64,000 bases of DNA from Castor canadensis (lineage: Eukaryota > Chordata > Mammalia > Rodentia > Castoridae): NCBI RefSeq assembly GCF_047511655.1, contig NC_133392.1, positions 28,568,001-28,632,000 of the forward strand. The letters are read 5' to 3'. A model generated the notes under the pieces. That model ran no database searches. It was not told the origin of the DNA and saw only the letters and a list, made by a program, of their open reading frames with translations. This document shows, piece by piece, positions 25,156-36,322 of the stretch (position 1 is its first letter; each line of letters opens with the position of its first letter). Made by a program: the position numbers and the translations under genes.

Positions 25156-25689
25156 CAAGACCAGTCTGAGGCAGTCAGAGGCAACCTTGATAGTATTCCT
25201 ATGTTCCTATGGACACAAAACCTAGTATTTGTGTTTTTTTCTGTGCAAGGATCTGAAATAGTTTTCAGTCTTAGAGGGTATAGTGTCCGCAAATATGGGT
25301 TGGGGTGTGGTATATTTATTTTTCCCTTTCGTGTGAATATTCTCTGTGCAAATACACTTGTACATAGGAACATTTGGATAACAAGGGTCTCTGTGTGTTT
25401 AAATGACAGAGTAAGAACCTTTCTGAAAGGGTGGGAGTGCATATGTGTGTGTGTGCGTCTGCAAGGGGTGTGTGAGCCACACCCCCCGTTTCTCCTGTGA
25501 TTATTTGTTTTTCCAGGATGTGTGTCAGCCGAACTTCCCTGCTTGGAGTTATCTGCATGTTCCATGTGTCTAATCCTCTCTTCCCAGAGCCCTCCCACCT
25601 TTTTGGGCCACCTTGCCGTCAGGACTGAAGAGGGTGGCACCAAGGGTCTTTGAGTATGGTATTACAGTGTCACCAAATGGGGAGTAGAA

Positions 25690-25895
25690 TGTGCATTTGT
25701 CTGTGAGCATGCATTCACATGTTATGTGTGTGGGTGTGTACATGCATACGTGTGTCAGGACATATATCATGCCTCTGTGTAGGTTTCTGTGCACGCCTGT
25801 GTGTGGTTTGGCTCATCCATGCTGTGTAAGTGTGTGTGTGTGCATGCATTATGTGTTTGTGTGCACGTGGTGTGTGTGTGTGTGTGTGTGTGTAG
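25690..25895. repeat. GT-rich tract with (TG)n run
   Basis: A long stretch with frequent TGTGTG and ATGCATGC-like alternating purine-pyrimidine steps ends in a perfect TG run at about 25868-25893. Open frames here are low-complexity artefacts. Confidence 0.75.
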
Positions 25896-25999
25896 GGGCT
25901 GAACTGGAGCTTTGTCCTCAGGTCACTGGCTGGAGGAGTCTCTCTGCCTTCATTTATTCAGGGGCCCTTCAGATCTTGACAAATCTGTCACTCTAAATT

Positions 26000-26235
26000 T
26001 GCGAGAGATTATGGTGCTCTCTCCCAGCCCGCAGAGAGGTGATATATGATATCTGCTGCCCCTATTGATTGCCTGATCTGGTGGCAGAGGCCGGCGAAAT
26101 GAACTTGAAATGAACATCATGCCTCAACTCATTGTGCGTATAATACACTACTTAATCCCACATTTTTCAGCCGCTATGGAATTCAATTGATCAATCATGT
26201 TCCACTGATAGTACTGTTTTAGGGGTTATTGCTGC
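26000..26235. promoter_or_regulatory. Candidate conserved non-coding element in intron 6
   Basis: This repeat-free block contains AGAGATTATGG, CTATTGATTGCC, CACTACTTAATCCC (bicoid/OTX type), GGAATTCAATTGATCAATC and AAATGAACATCATG. It is bounded by the GT microsatellite region and a purine-rich tract. The call rests on motif density only. Confidence 0.4.
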
Positions 26236-26299
26236 TCCCTCTACTCACTGACCTTTTTATTTATTTATTTTTTTCTACACTCAGGCCCTGGTGGTAAGA

Positions 26300-27110
26300 C
26301 AGGTTACAGAGACGGCAAGGGAGAGAAAGGAGGGCAGGAGGGGAAGGCAAAAGGAAGCCTGCTACTGGAAGAGGTGGCTGTGGGAGGCGGAGACAGAGAC
26401 TGGAAGAAGAGTGAAGAGAAGGAAGGTGGGGGGAGGTGGGTAGCAAGAAGGTGCTAAAGGAGCAGGACAATAAAGTGACTGATGAAAGCACAGAGAACCC
26501 CTACCTGGCCCAGCCCACAGAGGATGGAGAAGGCCTGAGGAGCCTCTCCAAGGGGGAAGGAAGGCCACCAGGCAGCAGTCATAATAAATGGTGAGGGAGC
26601 ACAAAGAAAGTTATGGGGACACAGGAAGATGAAGCTCAGGGCAGGGAGAGGGCGGTGCCCTGCTGGTGACAGGGAGGCAGACCCTGTACTCAGCTAGCCA
26701 CAGGCCCTAGGGGCTGCAGTGGCTCACTCCAGAGGAGGGCGCTACCATTCCTTCAGAGAGGGAAGGAAGGGAGGAAAGAAGCCAAAGGGAGCAGGTAGGA
26801 AGGGAGTGAGGAAAGGAGGGTGGGAAGGGCAAGGAGGAAAAGCTTGGGGAAGAAGAAAGCCCAGAGCATAGGAAGGCAGAAAGCAGGAGGAGGAAAGGAA
26901 GAAGCCTCTCACACCAGAAGCCAGGGAGGTGCTGGCTGGGGAGAGGAAACTTGGCACAGGAATGAAACCAGCTGGGTCTGCTGTCACTGCTGCCTGGGTG
27001 TCCAGCTACAGAGGACAGACCAAGGCCTGGATGAGGGAGGCTGAGAGGGTACAGGAAAGAGGAGGGAAAGGAGATTAGCAGATAAGAAAAAAGCAAGAAC
27101 AAAAAGAACA
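26300..27110. repeat. Purine-rich low-complexity region
   Basis: G/A-rich plus-strand sequence (GGAAGG, AGGAGG, GGGAGG) extends for about 800 bases with short breaks. It creates long Ser/Pro/Leu-rich open frames on the minus strand that are not genes. Confidence 0.6.
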
Positions 27111-27120
27111 GAAAAGGAAA

Positions 27121-27162
27121 ATAAATGAGGCTATTGTCCTCATTTATAATTTATAAATGAGG
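27121..27162. repeat. Nested inverted repeats
   Basis: A perfect 25-base palindrome with one central base (27138-27162; arms CCTCATTTATAA and TTATAAATGAGG) lies 7 bases from a third copy, ATAAATGAGG (27121-27130), which can pair with the palindrome's left arm. Two alternative hairpins are possible. Confidence 0.85.
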
Positions 27163-27474
27163 TTGACCACCTAGAGGCCCTCCCAGACCGAGATGGAGAG
27201 AATGCTTGGGGTGGCACCTCCCATAGGCAGAGTATCAAAGGTGCCTGTAAGGAAGAGGAAGGGGCCACTGCTATGCCCAGATGTGGAAGGGCTGAAGATA
27301 GAGCTGAGCTAAATAGAGGCAGAGGTAGAAGCAGGTCCTGATCTAAGTGTTAGATTCAGCATGGAAGGAACATGTAGGAGTGGTTAAACAGCATCCATCC
27401 CAAAGAGGATTCCCCACCTGACAGCCCCCTTTTGCCAAGGAGCCAGGCTGTGGCCTCCTTGTGGGCAGGGATGA

Positions 27475-27560
27475 TGGCTGATGCATTTCTGTAGCTCCAG
27501 TGCCAGATATGGCACATAGTAGGTACTCAATAAGTGATAGAAAGAATGAATGAGACTCTC
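27475..27560 (+). mobile_element. L2/MIR-type 3' end relic
   Basis: The sequence 'gtgccagatatggcacatag' followed by 'taggtactcaataagtgata' and a GAATGAATGA end is the typical 3' end of an old L2 or MIR copy. Confidence 0.5.
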
Positions 27561-28059
27561 CTAGGTGATATTTACAACCAGATCCCTGGCAGAAAGTTTT
27601 GGGACTGGCTACCTGATTGGTCTGACACCTTGGATACTCAGTTGTTTCTTGTCAGGCAAGTCCCACTGCTGTATAGCTTGTAGCAGCATCAACTCTGGAG
27701 GCCCTTTTCACCCTCAGCCACACCATCCTGCTCACCTACAGTGCTCAAGCCATGAGACAGAGTACACTGGGCTACCCGTTAGGAGAGAATTTAGCCTTAG
27801 AGCACAGAGCTGCCGTCCAAAGCAGGTAACAGAGGCTGCTTAAGGACAGGGGTCAGAGAGGATCTACATTTGGACTCCCTGCACTAAGAGGGCTAAAGTA
27901 TGGTGTCCATATGTCCAATGTTATTCCAATTTCCTTTCCAATTCTCAGGCCATGTTTTTAGGTTGAGGTTGAACAATGCAGTTGCTACAGGTGTAGGAAG
28001 ACCCCACAGAGCCAGGTACATCTGTCCCCTGCCCAGCTACCCTAGCAGAACACAAAGCT

Positions 28060-28156
28060 AGGGATGTGACTCAGTGGTAGAGCACTTACCTAGCAGATAC
28101 AAAGACTTGGGTTCAATCCCCCAGTACCACAAACAAACAAACAAACAAAAAAAGAT

Positions 28157-28203
<47 letters not shown>

Positions 28204-28205
28204 AA
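28060..28205 (+). mobile_element. ID-like SINE with (AAAC)n-(AAAG)n tail
   Basis: Tyically tRNA-like A and B boxes are seen ('gatgtgactcagtggtagag', 'ttgggttcaatcccccagta'), followed by an AAAC run and about 14 AAAG units. The tail is now a microsatellite. Confidence 0.8.
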
Positions 28206-28210
28206 AGAAT

Positions 28211-28385
28211 TCTATAGCTGGATGTGGTAGTACACACATGTAATCCCAGTACTGGGGAGGTTAAGCCAGGAGGACTGAAAGTTGATGCTAGCCTAGGCTA
28301 CATATGAAGTTCCATGCCAGCCAGTGCTACCTAGCAAGATGCTATCTCAAAAAAACAAAAACCAACCCCCCTCCAAAAAAAAGAG
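28211..28385 (+). mobile_element. B1-like SINE
   Basis: The forward B1 pattern is present: 'agctggatgtggtagtacac', 'atgtaatcccagtactgggg', 'gctagcctaggctacatatg', 'gatgctatctcaaaaaaaca'. It lies directly after the ID-like element. Confidence 0.75.
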
Positions 28386-28404
28386 TTTCACATGCCGTTG
28401 CTAT

Positions 28405-28575
28405 ACTTTAGAGCTCATTTAATCACTCCTGTGAGATAAGTTCTGTGGTACCCATTTACAGATAAGGAAACTGAGGCAAAAAGTTAAGCATCTTGTCCAA
28501 AGCCATCCAGCGAGATGACAGTCAGGATTTGAATACAGGTCTGTCTGATTTCAGAGCCTTCCTTCTAGGTGCCAA
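28405..28575 (-). mobile_element. MIR SINE relic
   Basis: A good reverse MIR core: 'acccatttacagataaggaa', 'actgaggcaaaaagttaagc', 'gatttgaatacaggtctgtc'. A second, weaker MIR-like stretch follows at about 28730-28860. Confidence 0.7.
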
Positions 28576-28989
28576 ACCCAAGGGCTCTGCTGAGGAGGGC
28601 TTGGTCCCCTCAGATGCACAGTCTTTCTCAAGGCATCTCCAGTTCTCTGCTTGCCCCCTGCTCTATACTGAGCCCAAAACCTGTGGTGTGTGCTGGCTGA
28701 GCACAGACTGTCCAGATAATTAGAGCACATCTGGTCCAAATTCTTCATGTTGTAATCAGGAAATCTAGCTGGGGGAGTGGAGGCGGTGGGGCCACTTGTC
28801 TGAGATCACACAACTGGGGAGGAGAACTCTCAGGACTAAAGTCCATTCCAGGTGCTCTCTCCACAACAGTGTGAGGGTGAGTAGCCACAAGTTCTTTTTT
28901 GGAACATGGACAGGATATAAATAAATTAATTTAATTAAACTGCTGAGCTAAAACTTTGACATAATTTATTCTTTCAAGGAGAACAAGAC

Positions 28990-29250
28990 ACATACTGTCT
29001 TCTCTGACTGCTTCATGTTTGTTTAGTGCTTAATGCAAAGTTTTCATGGACCTTAGGTTATTTGGCCTTCCCAACCACTCTCCAAGGTAGGTAGGAATTG
29101 TGATCTCCTTTTTTTCTGGTGAGGAAACTAAGGTGCAAAGTGACTGAGGTACAGATTAGGTGAGGGTAAGTGGCTGGCTCAAGGACACATCCACTAGGGA
29201 GCCTGGCACAGGGAAGGTACTCTGTAAGCATCTGTGAGCTGAGCCGATAG
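28990..29250 (-). mobile_element. MIR SINE relic
   Basis: A diverged reverse MIR: 'gtttgtttagtgcttaatgc' at the left, 'gaggaaactaaggtgcaaag' in the core, 'gtaagtggctggctcaagga' at the right. Confidence 0.5.
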
Positions 29251-29480
29251 ACAACAGTGCTGACCACCCGACTCCACTGCCAGGGGCTCAGGCCTTCATG
29301 CAAACAAATAGAACAATAAAACCAAGGGTCATCTTGATTGGAAGAACTGCCACTGACAAGGTGACAGTGGTCACTTCCTGATCATGAACGATTTTTATTT
29401 GTTTCTTGTCTAAGTTTTTTCCACATTGTCTAGGCTTTTGCAATAAGCATGTACTACTTCTAGAATTATTAAAAATGTCT

Positions 29481-29552
29481 TGAAGTTGGTGTGGCTTAGT
29501 GATAGAACACAAGTTTAACATGCTTAAGGGTCTGGGTTTGATTTCCAGCACT

Positions 29553-29555
<3 letters not shown>
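29481..29555 (+). mobile_element. ID-like SINE
   Basis: tRNA-like sequence 'gaagttggtgtggcttagtg', 'atagaacacaagtttaacat' and 'gggtttgatttccagcacta' precedes a purine tail. It is well diverged from other copies here. Confidence 0.65.
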
Positions 29556-29603
<48 letters not shown>

Positions 29604-29695
29604 GGAAGGAAGGAAGGAAGAAAGAAAAGAAGTTAAGAAGAAAGGCAGGAAGAAAGAAAGAAAGAAGGAAAGAAAGAAAGAAAAATAAAAATTTT
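29556..29695. repeat. (GA)n-(GGAA)n-(GAAA)n tract
   Basis: An uninterrupted run of about 140 bases of almost pure purine: AG dinucleotides, then GGAA, then GAAA units. It probably grew from the SINE tail. Confidence 0.9.
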
Positions 29696-30097
29696 TACTC
29701 CTTGATCTGACCACCTTACTCACTCAGCCTGTCACTCCCCATCTATTCCTGGACTGCTATGGAGCAGAGTCCTACCTCACACCCTTCACTCCAGCCCAGA
29801 ACCCTTGCTCTGGCCAGTCACAAGTGGGATTTTCTTGTGAGGTCTTAGCAGGTTGAGGGCTAGAGACAAGGTACAGAATGTTCTTTCTTCCTTGTGTGTT
29901 TACTTTCAACCTGCATCCCCGAGTGGTCCCTGTGAAAGGATAACAAGTAGATGGGAGTCATGCACTGACTGAAAGGGTAGTTGGACTAAACAGAATGAAT
30001 GATGCCATTTCTTTGGTTAGAAGACACCAGGCTACTGGAAGTCTACAAAGTCAGGATGAGATGAGCGAGGTCTGTCTACCCAAGGTTAGGTTTGTTT

Positions 30098-30318
30098 TTT
30101 GTTTTTTGGTGAGACTGGGGTTTGAACAACTAGGACTTTGCACTTGCAGAGCAGGCGCTCTAACACTTGAACCATACCTCCAGTTCCTCTTGTTCTGATT
30201 ATTTTGAAGATGGGGGTGTTGTGAACTATTTGCTCAGACTGGCCTAGAACTGTGATCCTCCCTATCTCAGCCTCCCAAGTAGCTAGGATTCCAGGCATGA
30301 GCCATCAGCGTCCAGCTA
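30098..30318 (-). mobile_element. B1-like / ID-like dimeric SINE
   Basis: The reverse B1-like unit ('cctggaatcctagctacttg', 'ggccagtctgagcaaatagt') is followed by an ID-like unit ('ggttcaagtgttagagcgcc') and a poly-A end. Confidence 0.75.
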
Positions 30319-30407
30319 GGATTAGGCATTTGAAAAGACTGGTTTTTTTTTTTTTTAAGTATATCAAAAAACTATACTAATCTCAGGATTTTTTTTCTTG
30401 TTGTTTT

Positions 30408-30482
30408 TTGTTTTTGTGGTGCTAGGAATCAAACCCAAGACCTATCCATGCTAGGCACGTACTCTAGCACTAAAACTTAGAA
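30408..30482 (-). mobile_element. ID-like SINE fragment
   Basis: The reverse strand shows 'gctagagtacgtgcctagca' and 'gtcttgggtttgattcctag', with an A-rich tail toward lower coordinates. Confidence 0.65.
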
Positions 30483-30539
30483 ACTTCAGTTTTCCAAGCA
30501 CAAATACAAAGATGTAAGGGGAATCTTATACTCTTAGAG

Positions 30540-30920
30540 CTTTCACCTACTCTCATTAAGTCTGTTCAACTTTATGGGGTACTTATTATTAATCATTCAC
30601 TTTTCAGATGAGGAAATAGTCTCAGAGAAACAAAATTATATAGTTAGTAAGTAGCAAAGCCTGGATCTGAACTCAGGGATGTCTGTCTGCAAAGCCTACT
30701 CTACCTGGTGGGACAAATTTGCCTTTATCCCATCCTCAACATCTTTATAGCCATCATTTTCTGCACACTTTCTGTGTTCTAGCAGGTTCGAGGTACTTCC
30801 CACATGTTACCTGTAGTCTTCACAGGTCACTTGGAAAGAGATACCATTAGTCAATTTTACAAATGAGGAAACAAGCTCAAGTAGCATTCAAAATATACAC
30901 AGATCTCACAGCTGGCAAGA
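30540..30920 (-). mobile_element. Two MIR relics
   Basis: Two reverse MIR cores follow each other: 'cttttcagatgaggaaatag' with 'agtaagtagcaaagcctgga' (30540-30700), and 'tcaattttacaaatgaggaa' (about 30770-30920). Confidence 0.6.
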
Positions 30921-31174
30921 AACAATCTTGGGGAAAGGAGATGTTCATCCACAGGCAGCAAATGACCTCAAAAAGTGATATAGGAAGAAAAGAGAGAGAA
31001 AAACCTGGAGGAAGGGGGAGCAGTGGCTAGGGGAGGGCTCTGGCCATTCTGGGTGGTGGTCTGTGCTCCCATCTGTCTACTTTAGTTTTTCCACATCCTA
31101 CCTTCTCCCTCAGTGGGGTTCACACCCAAGCTGTCCCCTGGTCCCCCCCCCAGCTGCCAGTTGTTGCAGTTTCA

Positions 31175-31290
31175 AACTCAATTGTTCTCCCCAGTACTGA
31201 GGCAAATGGAGTCATTAATTACCTTCTATCGGCTGGGCTGAGTTCAGAATTCGATCAATATCCCCGCTTGTCATTCAGGGCAGCCTGCCT
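31175..31290. promoter_or_regulatory. Candidate conserved non-coding element in intron 6
   Basis: A short repeat-free block with ACTCAATTGTTC (SOX type), GTCATTAATTACC (homeodomain type), TTCGATCAATATCC and TGTCATTC. The call rests on composition only. Confidence 0.35.
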
Positions 31291-31469
31291 GTGCAGGCCA
31301 AGCCCCACCCCCACGGCAGCAAAACAACAGGCAGGACCTGAAGGTCTGGTCTGCACCCCGGGGCCTCCCATCTGGTCAGGAACAGGCAGTAAGGTTTGGG
31401 ACATTGAGGAACAGGGCTACTCCCAGAATTGGGTTGCCTTCCAGACTGGCAGAAGATGAGCACTGATGG

Positions 31470-31650
31470 AATGAATGGGAAAGAGAGGGGGCAGAAAGGA
31501 GAGTAGAGAAGAAAAGAAAGGAAAGGAATGTGAGGGAGTGAAATGAGGAGAAGGAAAATAAGAAGGGATGGAGAAAAGATGGGCAGAAGAGAGGAGGATG
31601 GGGAAGCATGGAAGGAAGAAGGAGGCAGGAAAGGAGGAGACAGAGCAGAG
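31470..31650. repeat. Purine-rich tract
   Basis: About 180 bases are almost all G and A on the plus strand (GAAAAG, GGAAGA, GGAGG). This explains the long Ser/Pro/Phe-rich open frame on the minus strand, which is not a gene. Confidence 0.8.
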
Positions 31651-32204
31651 GGAGGCTGTGATGCTGCAGTGTTCTGCAAGGGGCCCCAGAGGGCCAGCTT
31701 GGGAGATGGGATGATGTACTCTATTGCTTCCTGGCTCAAATTGGGCAACCTATGAGTCTGGCCTGGCCATGAACCCCAAGTCAACCTTGGCAGGCATGAA
31801 GAAACCCTTAGAAATCTGGCTCAAAGCTTTGGCTCTGGCAAGACCAAGTCTGCCCAGCCCCAAAGCCCTGGCAAACCACCTCCTATCCTTGACCAAGCCC
31901 AGCTTCTAAACACTCACTGGGTTCATCACAGGCTGAGAGACTGGTGGTAGCTGCCAGCTTTCCTGACTTTGGGCTTGCTATGCTCATTCACAGCCGCTTA
32001 CCCCTATGGACACTGACTGCTCTGGGGACCCTAGTTTTGTTGCTCACTTTTTGTATGACCTTGGACAAGTCTGGATTTAGCTTCCTCAGATAAACACAAG
32101 AGGGTTGCTAACTCCTTCCTTAGCAATATTAATTTCTCCTTTCTCTATGTTCCAATAGCTATCTACCCAAACCTCTGTTGTAGAAACAATAATAACTAAA
32201 GTGG

Positions 32205-32600
32205 ATGCAGTTCCTATTATGATGCCAGACACTATGCTCAACACACATTGATTTAATCTTTAGCATAACAGCGACTAACCTTTACTAAGCACTACTGTAT
32301 ATAGACATTCATGTAAGAATTTTATATATATTAACTCATTTAATTTCCACAAGAAAAACTTAAACAGGAAGTTTTAATTATTATCCTCATGCCATAGATG
32401 AGAAAATGGAAGTGCAAAGGTTGAGGAACTTTTCCAAGGTCACATGGATGGATGCCATTAACAAGAGATAGAGGAGCCAGAGCTAAAGACCAGGCAATCT
32501 GCCTCTGGCAGCTAAGCTCAGAATCTGGAGAAACTGAGGGCTGTCAAGGAAAGGCAACTTGTCCATAGCCAGTAAATGGCAGAGCCAAACGTAACCACGA
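32205..32600 (-). mobile_element. MIR relics
   Basis: Reverse MIR-type sequence occurs in at least one full and one partial copy: 'ttatatatattaactcattt', 'gccatagatgagaaaatgga', 'ttccaaggtcacatggatgg', then 'gtccatagccagtaaatggc'. Confidence 0.55.
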
Positions 32601-32911
32601 TATGTGTCACAGTCATTTTTTAAATGTTTTCTACTGAGCTATCCTATTTTTAATTGTTTATAAACCTAGCATAGGATCTAATACCATGGCAGGTGGTCTT
32701 AAATGTTGGTTGATTTCTTGAAAAGAATTCTAAAAGCAAAAATTGATAAATCCATAACTTGCTTTCTCAACATTTTACCTTTTAGAAGGAAAAAGAAGAA
32801 ACAATAGAAATGGCTATTCTGAATTCAGTGTCATTCACATTTCATAGGTAGAAAGTATCATGGAGATCATTTAACCTGGTTCCCTCTTAGAGATACAAAG
32901 TCAAAGCAAAA

Positions 32912-32943
32912 CAGAACAACAACAACAACAACAACAACAACAA
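32912..32943. repeat. (CAA)n microsatellite
   Basis: About ten perfect CAA units occur in an A-rich setting. Confidence 0.9.
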
Positions 32944-33439
32944 AGAACAGACTCAGACATGCTAGGGGATGGTCCCATGTCACAAAGCTAGTCAACGCTA
33001 GAATGAGAACTGAGGCTCCTAGTTTAGAGGCTTTTCCACTACCACAGGTGGCTTAATCCTGACCAAGAAAGAAAAATGGATAAAAGGGAAGTGGTGGGGG
33101 CCTGGGGAGAAGGCAACCTTGCCTAGAGTTGACAGTAGCACAGGAAAAGGGCACTGGCAGAATCACACTTGAAGAGAGCAAACTGCGCATGTGGAGGGCA
33201 AGAACGGACATGGGACCTGATGACAAAGAAGATTCTAAGAGAGAACATAATTCAATAAGGACAGGATGCTCTAAAGATGAAATTCTGCCTCCATAAGCTC
33301 AAAAAAAAAAAATCAACCTAACAAAGTAAAGGGAATGGGAGTAGGGGAGGGGTGGAAAGAGAAGGACATTTAAAGAAAATCACCCTTGTTGCACACAGCT
33401 AAGCTTTAAAATATGATGAGCCTAGAATTTAAAAGGACA

Positions 33440-33770
33440 TGTACACCGAACAATGGAAGATTATGCAGCCATTAAAAAATCATGTTTTCAAAGAATATGC
33501 AATGATATGTGAAATGGCACTATAGAATGTTAAGTGAAAATAGTAAGACACAAAGCTGAATATACAGTATCATTCCAATTTTGATTAAAAATTATATACA
33601 CAAAGTTATATATGCACAGGAAAAAAAGAGGAAAATACATACCAAATGTTAACAGTGGTTATCACTTACTGGTAAGATTATGGGTAATTTTTTAGAAATT
33701 TACCGTCTCTTCCAAATATTTTCCAATGAGCATGTATTACACTTACAATCAGACAAAAGTTATTTTTTTC
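33440..33770 (+). mobile_element. Ancient L1 (L1M-type) 3' end
   Basis: The order 'aatggaagattatgcagcca', 'tgttttcaaagaatatgcaa', 'tatacagtatcattccaatt', 'gttaacagtggttatcactt', 'ccaatgagcatgtattacac' is the well-known 3' UTR pattern of old mammalian L1 elements. No open reading frame remains. Confidence 0.75.
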
Positions 33771-34899
33771 CTCTTATAAAGGGCACAGAACAGATGGAAG
33801 GAGGGACCATAACCAAAGATGGATATGAGAGTAGCATGCAACTGTCAGGAAGACAAAAGCTCGAAATAAGCTGTGACAACAACAACAACAAATGAGCCTG
33901 GGGGTTGCCCTGTTTGGAGAAACGGGTTTAGGCTCAATTCCTGGGAAGAAGAGCTAATACTGAGGAAGGGGAGAGAAAACGTAGAATGTCTCCACCAAAA
34001 AAGAATCATCTTCAAAATGTGACCAGCAGGAGGGCACTGCTTCCCTGGCAGGAGAACAGCTGGCAGGTAACCCTTCCTGAACCATTTCAATTGAGCTAGC
34101 TTTCCCAGATCATTCATGTTAGGACTCTGGGAGAACTTAGGAAGGAGTGAGGCAGTGAAAAACCCAATGCCATCCTGTCTTGCAGAAAGGGGATTTCAGT
34201 AAGATTATGCAAACAACACTGCAATAAATTCAGTATCGGGCTCTGGATAGCTTTTAAAAGAAGTTATTTCGTAGCTAATCTGTGAATACTAGGAAAGAAA
34301 ATGTGATACCCCAGAGCCTGTATGCACTCATGAAGCATAAGTTGTGGCACAGTAACTTGTTATCAATGCTTAGATCAAGTGCCACCCCCATGAGGACTTC
34401 TCCAATTGCTCTGGTTGGAAGAAACTGCTTTGTTTTTTTTAAACATTCATTGTAGACTCGGTCATAGCATTGATCAAGTTCTGCTGGTAAAGCGATGTTC
34501 ACATCTGCCTCCCTATTAGACAATACTCTTCTTGAGGTCAAGGACTGCCACATTTACCCCCATGGATGACTCCCACCATGCTTTATACAGCAGGCATTCA
34601 GTTTGCTCATCAACTTAAACTGTTTTTTTTTTTTTTAGCTGATCAACTAAGGAAATTCTTGTGGCTGTAGTAAATGTTAACATTTGGCAAACAATCTCCT
34701 TCCTAGCTTTATGGACAAAATTAAGAAAAATGATATGGTTGATGGCTGATGGACTCAATCATACCTAAAGTATCCATTTATTGCAGCCAGGAGGGTAGTC
34801 TCCACTGGTAGGCCATGCACTTTCCTTTATTTAAAAGGCAAATAACTTTCAAAAGAAAAAGAAACTATTTGGATGATCATATAGAAGACATCCTTATGA

Positions 34900-35290
34900 C
34901 CTTAATTGGGTGGAATTAAGAACCCAAACCAACAAAATGGAATTCAACAGGGATAAATGGAATGCCCTATGTTTAGGTTAAAAAAAAATCAATTACACAA
35001 GTGCAGAATGGGGTAGACCTGGCTTGATAGCAATTGATGTGAAAAAGATCTCGAGGTTTTAGTTGACCACGAGCTCAATATGAGCTTGAGTCTGACACGG
35101 CTGCTAAAAAAATCGAATGTAATCTTAAGCTACATTATGGTTGTGGAGTCTCCAGACGGGAGAGGGGAAATGGTTCCACTGCATGTACTTGGCATTGGCT
35201 GGACTGTCTCTAGGGTTCAGCACTCATTTAAGAGGGACTTTAACCTTCAAGAATGAATTCAGAGATGGGTAACCAGATTGGTGAGGGAAC
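34900..35290 (+). mobile_element. CR1/L3-type LINE relic
   Basis: The plus strand around 35041-35140 still translates to KDLEVLVDHELNMS and, after a few changed codons, KKSNVILSYI. This is the typical end of the reverse-transcriptase region of CR1-clade LINEs (pattern KDLGVLVD-LNMS-AAKKAN-LG). The following 'gggtaaccagattggtgagg' fits the next conserved block. It is a very old, non-functional copy. Confidence 0.7.
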
Positions 35291-35454
35291 TCCCTCAAGG
35301 GCAGGGACCACATCGTGTGAGAAGCTGACATCTACCCAGAACTCAGTCCAGAGTTTGCCAAGTGCTCAGTAGATATGGTAGAATGATGGAAGGAAAGAAG
35401 AGAAGGGGTGAAGGGAGAAAGGATGGCAAATGGAGGTCTTTATCACTACCCACT

Positions 35455-35615
35455 TATCTAGTGATAAAAATCATGATCTCTATGTATTTTACAGATGAGG
35501 AAAGTTAAGATTCTGACAGATTATGTCAATAGGCAATGATCCCAAAACAAGTAAGAAGTGGAGGTGGAGCCCTATCCATATCCAGACATTTGGACTCCAA
35601 GCCCTGTGCTCTTCC
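35455..35615 (-). mobile_element. MIR SINE relic
   Basis: The reverse MIR core is visible as 'tattttacagatgaggaaag' and 'aagtaagaagtggaggtgga'. Confidence 0.5.
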
Positions 35616-36239
35616 CTCAATTCTATACTGACTCAGTAAAAAAGCAGAGCTGCAAACAGTGGCGATTGTTCATCTATGTCATATGCTCAGGCAAGGTAGA
35701 AGGGAGAGCTCTATGGTAAATGGGAGGTAAGACTGGATGATCCTTAAGAATCTGAGACTCTGCCTTTTTGTCACTCTCAGTCCAGTCCCTGGGTTCCTTC
35801 CACATGGGAAGATGAAGATGGCTCCCAGGCGTGAGTCCCACTTTCTGCTTATTCTTCTAGCCACTTCCCGGTACTCCTACTGAACACATAACCACAGGGT
35901 TCAACACTTAATGACTAGCCAGCTGTGTGATGTGTGAAGGCCTTGTCTTCCCAGCAGACTGCACGCTCCTGCGATTCCCTCGAGTCCAGCACATGTGTCA
36001 GTATTGAGCCCATACTGATACAAAACTCCCCAAAGAGGAAAGCTGAGTGTTCTCAATATTTCATCAACTTACTTACCACAACAAACTTACAGACTCTTAG
36101 CTCTGAAATCCGCCCAAAGACAGAGGGATGGTCTAGATGACCATCAGGGCCCTCATATTTCCTAACCAACCTGTAGGGAATAGGGGAAGTCAGGGAACCT
36201 AGAACTCCAAGAAATTGTATTAGCACAGTTATTTTTCCC

Positions 36240-36322
36240 ATTTTGTGGTACTGGGCATTAAACCCACGGCCTAGAGCCTGCTAGGCAAGCACTCTACCAC
36301 TTGTGCCATGGCCCCAGTCCTA
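36240..36322 (-). mobile_element. ID-like SINE
   Basis: The reverse strand contains 'ggcacaagtggtagagtgct', 'tgcctagcaggctctaggcc' and 'gtgggtttaatgcccagtac', the tRNA-like module common in this window. Confidence 0.8.

Noticed and set aside
25155..25643. 162-codon open frame on the minus strand
   Set aside because: It overlaps GT-rich and A/T-rich intron sequence and shows His/Thr runs from the CA complement. No family was recognised.
26707..27102. 131-codon open frame on the minus strand
   Set aside because: It is produced by a G/A-rich tract. The translation is low-complexity Ser/Pro/Leu/Phe with no domain or splice signals.
28141..28205. Possible CRISPR-like array
   Set aside because: It is a simple AAAC/AAAG microsatellite with no spacers. 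No CRISPR array exists in this eukaryotic window.
31275..31784. 169-codon open frame on the minus strand
   Set aside because: Most of it crosses a nearly pure purine tract. The Ser/Pro/Phe-rich translation is an artefact.
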